From the NCBI GenBank assembly GCA_046542845.1, contig JBKHAN010000089.1, positions 1 to 8,572 on the forward strand: a stretch of DNA of 8,572 nt, in the 5' to 3' direction. The stretch is from SKKC01 sp046542845 (GTDB taxonomy: Bacteria > Spirochaetota > Spirochaetia > DSM-27196 > SKKC01). Of the stretch, positions 6,794 to 8,572 are shown piece after piece. A program made the position numbers and the translations under genes. Every line of letters starts with the position of its first letter. Within the stretch, counting starts at the first letter, position 1. The notes beneath the pieces were generated by a model. That model searched no databases. It was given only the letters and a program-made list of their open reading frames with translations, and was not told the origin of the DNA.

Positions 6794-6970
6794 CACACTA
6801 CACGGCAAGCACGGTCTCACGTAGTCCGTCGTTACGAAGTCGATTGAGTCATATCCTGCGTAAATCCATATGCAATTGGTGTACGCCGTGTGGAGACATC
6901 TATCTTCCAGATGTGTCGGTCACTCGTGTCTCGGGCTACGCGTTCGGACACGGAAGACCCCGCTACATGT

Positions 6971-7207
6971 TCAATCTGACTTACTTACTTCGCGCTGCAT
7001 CACAAAAACAGCGAAAGGCCCCAAGAATAAAAACGAGCCTGCGATCCAGACAAGCCAGACGAATGCAGGAAGCGTATCACCCGAATACAAAGTGACGTTC
7101 CAGAAAGCCCACACGAAAGCGAAATAAATCGCCCACGTGCATCCGCGAGTGACGAAGCGCATATACGAACACAAGCATCTCTTAAGGATTCCGACCGATC
7201 GAATCAT
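6971..7207 (-). CDS. Small two-TM membrane protein, candidate immunity or accessory protein for peptide A
   Basis: The product has 78 residues and starts at 7207 with AGAGGAGC seven bases upstream. A basic N-terminus (K-R-C-L-C-S-Y-M-R-F-V-T-R-G) leads into two hydrophobic segments rich in Trp and Phe (about 24-42 and 47-67). It ends G-P-F-A-V-F-V-M-Q-R-E-V-S-K-S-D, so both ends should be cytoplasmic by the positive-inside rule. The C-terminal half resembles the open frame in the collapsed unit at 5533-5781, pointing to a small paralogous family. It follows the precursor at 7292-7522 by 84 bases containing a hairpin. Its size, topology and place directly after a GG-leader peptide are typical of bacteriocin immunity proteins, but no named family is recognised. 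Confidence 0.75.
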   Translation of the reverse strand: MIRSVGILKRCLCSYMRFVTRGCTWAIYFAFVWAFWNVTLYSGDTLPAFVWLVWIAGSFLFLGPFAVFVMQREVSKSD

Positions 7208-7231
7208 AAAATAGCTCCTCTATGAAGGTCT

Positions 7232-7257
7232 GGGTAGACACCTTGAGCGATCTACCC
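7232..7257 (-). other. RNA hairpin between peptide A and the two-TM protein gene
   Basis: GGGTAGA and TCTACCC form seven pairs around a 12-base loop, followed by CCAGACC rather than a T-run. It occupies the same place as the hairpin after peptide B and shares the CCCAGAC tail, so it is probably a conserved part of the unit. It may set the ratio of peptide to downstream protein. Confidence 0.5.
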
Positions 7258-7291
7258 GTAACCGACCGATAGTTCGTTTGTAGTGAGCGTT

Positions 7292-7522
7292 TTACCTACG
7301 CCTCGTTCTGCGGCTTATTGTCCTCGCAACACCAACATCAGCAGCTGAACCGGTGGCTCCCATTGTTGCCATACTAGCTCCTGCGGAGACCGATTTCTTT
7401 ATGCCATATGTTTTCGCAAGGCCGACACCTAACTTCGCACCCATAGCAAGTCCTGCAGCAGTAAAGATAAAACCACCATCAACATCCATCAATTCCTTCT
7501 CACTCACTGGAACCATATTCAT
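7292..7522 (-). CDS. Double-glycine-leader bacteriocin-like precursor peptide A
   Basis: The product has 76 residues and starts at 7522 with GAGAGGAG about seven bases upstream. The leader M-N-M-V-P-V-S-E-K-E-L-M-D-V-D-G-G has 17 residues, exactly as in peptide B, and matches it at most positions. The 59-residue core F-I-F-T-A-A-G-L-A-M-G-A-K-L-G contains two overlapping GxxxG motifs. It is rich in Gly, Ala, Ser and Met, and finishes with a strongly cationic I-S-R-R-T-R-R-R. GxxxG helices are a hallmark of two-peptide (class IIb) bacteriocins, so A and B could be partners; this is inference. The gene has its own promoter-like region carrying a 12-G tract and is followed by a hairpin and a two-TM protein gene. 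A non-toxic signalling peptide is the main alternative. Confidence 0.82.
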   Translation of the reverse strand: MNMVPVSEKELMDVDGGFIFTAAGLAMGAKLGVGLAKTYGIKKSVSAGASMATMGATGSAADVGVARTISRRTRRR

Positions 7523-7545
7523 TCGTTTTCTCCTCTCAAAAGAAT

Positions 7546-7559
7546 TTGAACCGGCTAGT
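7546..7559 (-). promoter_or_regulatory. Conserved ACTNGCCGGTTNAA box, copy upstream of peptide A
   Basis: ACTAGCCGGTTCAA begins ten bases downstream of GATAAT and ends 23 bases before the start codon. Twelve of 14 bases match the copy upstream of peptide B, at the same spacing from the promoter elements. Confidence 0.5.
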
Positions 7560-7569
7560 TCGTGAAAAT

Positions 7570-7601
7570 ATTATCCCCCCCCCCCCGCACAAATACGTCA
7601 A
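7570..7601 (-). promoter_or_regulatory. Candidate promoter of peptide A with poly-G spacer
   Basis: TTGACG (7596-7601, five of six to the -35) and GATAAT (7570-7575, five of six to the -10) are 20 bases apart. The spacer is nine mixed bases followed by Gs; the last G of the tract is also the first base of the -10. The usual optimum is about 17 bases, so loss of about three Gs would strengthen it. The elements are placed as in the region upstream of peptide B. Confidence 0.55.
7575..7586. repeat. Homopolymer of 12 C (12 G on the gene strand)
   Basis: It is an uninterrupted run between the -35 and -10 elements upstream of peptide A. Runs this long slip during replication, so length differences between cells or assemblies are likely. 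The count itself may be affected by sequencing error. Confidence 0.9.
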
Positions 7602-7654
7602 CAAATTTATTACACATTTTTCGTTACTGCAATATTATACAGAGTGATTTCGAG

Positions 7655-7717
7655 TCAGTCTCGTGGCCATTGCCGCACAAGCTCCCACCCGGCGTCCTGC
7701 AAGTCCTCGATAAACGC
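7655..7717 (-). pseudogene. Cut-off C-terminal tail of the TraB/GumN-like protein
   Basis: After the TGA at 7718-7720 the same frame stays open for 20 codons (A-F-I-E-D-L-Q-D-A-G-W-E-L-V-R-Q-W-P-R-D) and ends at TGA 7655-7657. Family members end with exactly this kind of segment after G-x-G-H: a short helix, then G-(Y/W)-x-V. The tail therefore belongs to the gene and has been separated by a nonsense change. Confidence 0.7.
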
Positions 7718-8572
7718 TCACCCATGTTCCGGGTCAATGTGACCAAGACCCACAGCCACGAACAGAGTCGGCGAACCGTTGCTCCGTTCGTAATCAGAAA
7801 TTTCTGAGTCGAGTGTCTCAATCCATCGGCTCTCGCGCCGGTCGAAAATGATAGACCGCTGCAACTCGTTCGGTTCGAAGGCGAGCGAGTCGGGTGATGC
7901 GCATAGTTCTTGAGCTAACAATGGACCTGGATCAGTGGTGTCGCCGATAGACCATCGCCCGAACAGATCGGTAAACTGCACGCGCCGAGCATTGGCGGCC
8001 TCTGAACGCGTTGGCCTGAGCGACACCAATTCTTCCAGCTCGAGTAGGTACCGCTCTTGCGAAATGGAGTCAAATGGTTCGAAAACGTCAACGGGTCTCT
8101 CGAGGGTATGAACTGGTATCTGTTTCTCCTCAGCACGGTCCATAAGCCACGATTCAACCGAAACAGACGGGTCTATGCTCGCCATTCGATCAAAGAGAAA
8201 CGCGATATGCATCTGAGCTGCAAATGGTCGCAGATCCAATGCGGCTTCGGCTTCCTCTGTGTGCTGCCCGGGGAATGCCAGAAAAGAAGACACATTGATC
8301 GTTTCCTCTGTCACACCCCAGGGAGACGTTTGCCCGTTTCTTGCGCCAGACAAACACCAAACTGTGCCGATTCCTCCATTCGGCGCGCGTGCCACCTCGT
8401 ATAGCCCCGGTAGCTCCCGACATCGGATAGAGGATCTCCGTCGTCGCGAGGTTTTCGTGCGATATCGGCCTGCACCGCCGTTCTCTGCTCGCGCTCGGAG
8501 ATAACTTTCCTTTGATTTGCAAGAGAACGGTAATCGCGGTAGTTCAAGGTCAGAGGGGAAAACCGTCGATGC
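7718..8572 (-). CDS. TraB/GumN-family protein, partial at the right edge and truncated at the C-terminus
   Basis: The frame is open from the right edge to TGA at 7718. The first possible start inside the window is GTG 8395, which has no ribosome site and would cut the N-terminal domain, so the start probably lies outside. Family features (from the right-edge frame) are: G-L-Y-E-V ... G-T-V-W-C-L-S-G, resembling the opening strand before the usual G-T-x-H; L-R-P-F-A-A-Q-M; W-L-M-D-R-A-E-E-K-Q-I-P-V-H-T-L-E with F-E-P-F-D-S-I-S; a G-R-W-S-I-G-D-T segment; D-R-R-E-S-R-W-I; and the closing F-V-A-V-G-L-G-H-I. These follow the TraB/GumN order (putative metalloprotease or haem-binding-like fold of unclear role). 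The first catalytic-type motif is poorly preserved and residues encoded upstream of about 8410 are Arg-rich and unconvincing, so the N-terminal part may be frameshifted or degenerate. Confidence 0.6.
   Translation of the reverse strand, partial: ASTVFPSDLELPRLPFSCKSKESYLRARAENGGAGRYRTKTSRRRRSSIRCRELPGLYEVARAPNGGIGTVWCLSGARNGQTSPWGVTEETINVSSFLAFPGQHTEEAEAALDLRPFAAQMHIAFLFDRMASIDPSVSVESWLMDRAEEKQIPVHTLERPVDVFEPFDSISQERYLLELEELVSLRPTRSEAANARRVQFTDLFGRWSIGDTTDPGPLLAQELCASPDSLAFEPNELQRSIIFDRRESRWIETLDSEISDYERSNGSPTLFVAVGLGHIDPEHG

Noticed and set aside
6751..7095. Plus-strand open frame of 114 codons opposite the two-TM protein gene
   Set aside because: It has no ribosome site and a composition like random sequence, and it overlaps the promoter of peptide B and a better minus-strand gene. 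It is a shadow frame.
7634..7639. Perfect TATAAT on the minus strand as the main promoter of peptide A
   Set aside because: No -35-like hexamer lies 16 to 18 bases upstream and it has no counterpart before peptide B. The TTGACG/GATAAT pair is shared by both units and was preferred.
7718..7720. TGA in the TraB/GumN-like gene as a selenocysteine codon
   Set aside because: The position is not a known redox site of the family, no clear selenocysteine-insertion stem-loop follows, and simple truncation explains it.
1..8572. CRISPR array, tRNA, rRNA or insertion sequence
   Set aside because: I found no regularly spaced direct repeats, no tRNA cloverleaf, no rRNA-like stretch, and no transposase frame with terminal inverted repeats.

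Overview
The window looks like chromosomal DNA of a Gram-negative-type bacterium, most likely a spirochaete. The pointers are a long CHASE2 adenylate cyclase with the short 'W-D-G-V-Y-N-L-T-x-K' tail that I associate with spirochaetal cyclases, and a signal-peptide-bearing protein that reads like an outer-membrane beta-barrel. This placement is inference from protein style, not from a marker gene. The flanks (1-5200 and 7650-8572) are GC-rich. The stretch from about 5200 to 7650 is visibly more AT-rich, as expected of accessory or transferred DNA.

Left part, minus strand: a two-gene unit encodes a small exported protein (804-1253) followed at once by a putative outer-membrane protein that runs off the left edge (1-797). 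A divergent intergenic region separates it from the plus-strand class III adenylate cyclase (1508-4213), which has an extracytoplasmic CHASE2 sensor, three membrane segments, a complete catalytic domain and a C-terminal TPR-like tail. Convergent to it lies a minus-strand HEPN/MNT pair (4700-5191 and 4362-4700, sharing TAATG). This resembles the HepT/MntA type VII toxin-antitoxin systems.

Centre-right, minus strand, about 5530-7600: a cluster I consider the most interesting content. Two small precursor peptides (7292-7522 and 6479-6712) share an almost identical 17-residue double-glycine leader ending V-D-G-G, have hydrophobic GxxxG-containing cores and end in Arg-rich tails. Each has its own similarly built promoter region with a G-rich spacer (12 consecutive Gs for one), each is followed by a hairpin, and each is followed by a membrane-protein gene: a 78-residue two-TM protein (6971-7207) or a DUF3267-like integral membrane protein with an HEFLH zinc motif (5875-6429). 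A third unit (5533-5822) is collapsed: a leader of the same type stops after 14 codons and is fused out of frame to a two-TM protein resembling the 78-residue one. I read this as an undescribed bacteriocin-like (possibly two-peptide) system with private immunity or processing proteins and a potentially phase-variable promoter. No ABC transporter with a C39 peptidase is in the window.

Right end, minus strand: a TraB/GumN-family protein enters from the right edge and ends at an in-frame TGA at 7718-7720. The same frame continues with 20 more family-like codons to a second TGA, so the gene looks recently truncated. I found no rRNA, tRNA, CRISPR array or insertion sequence.
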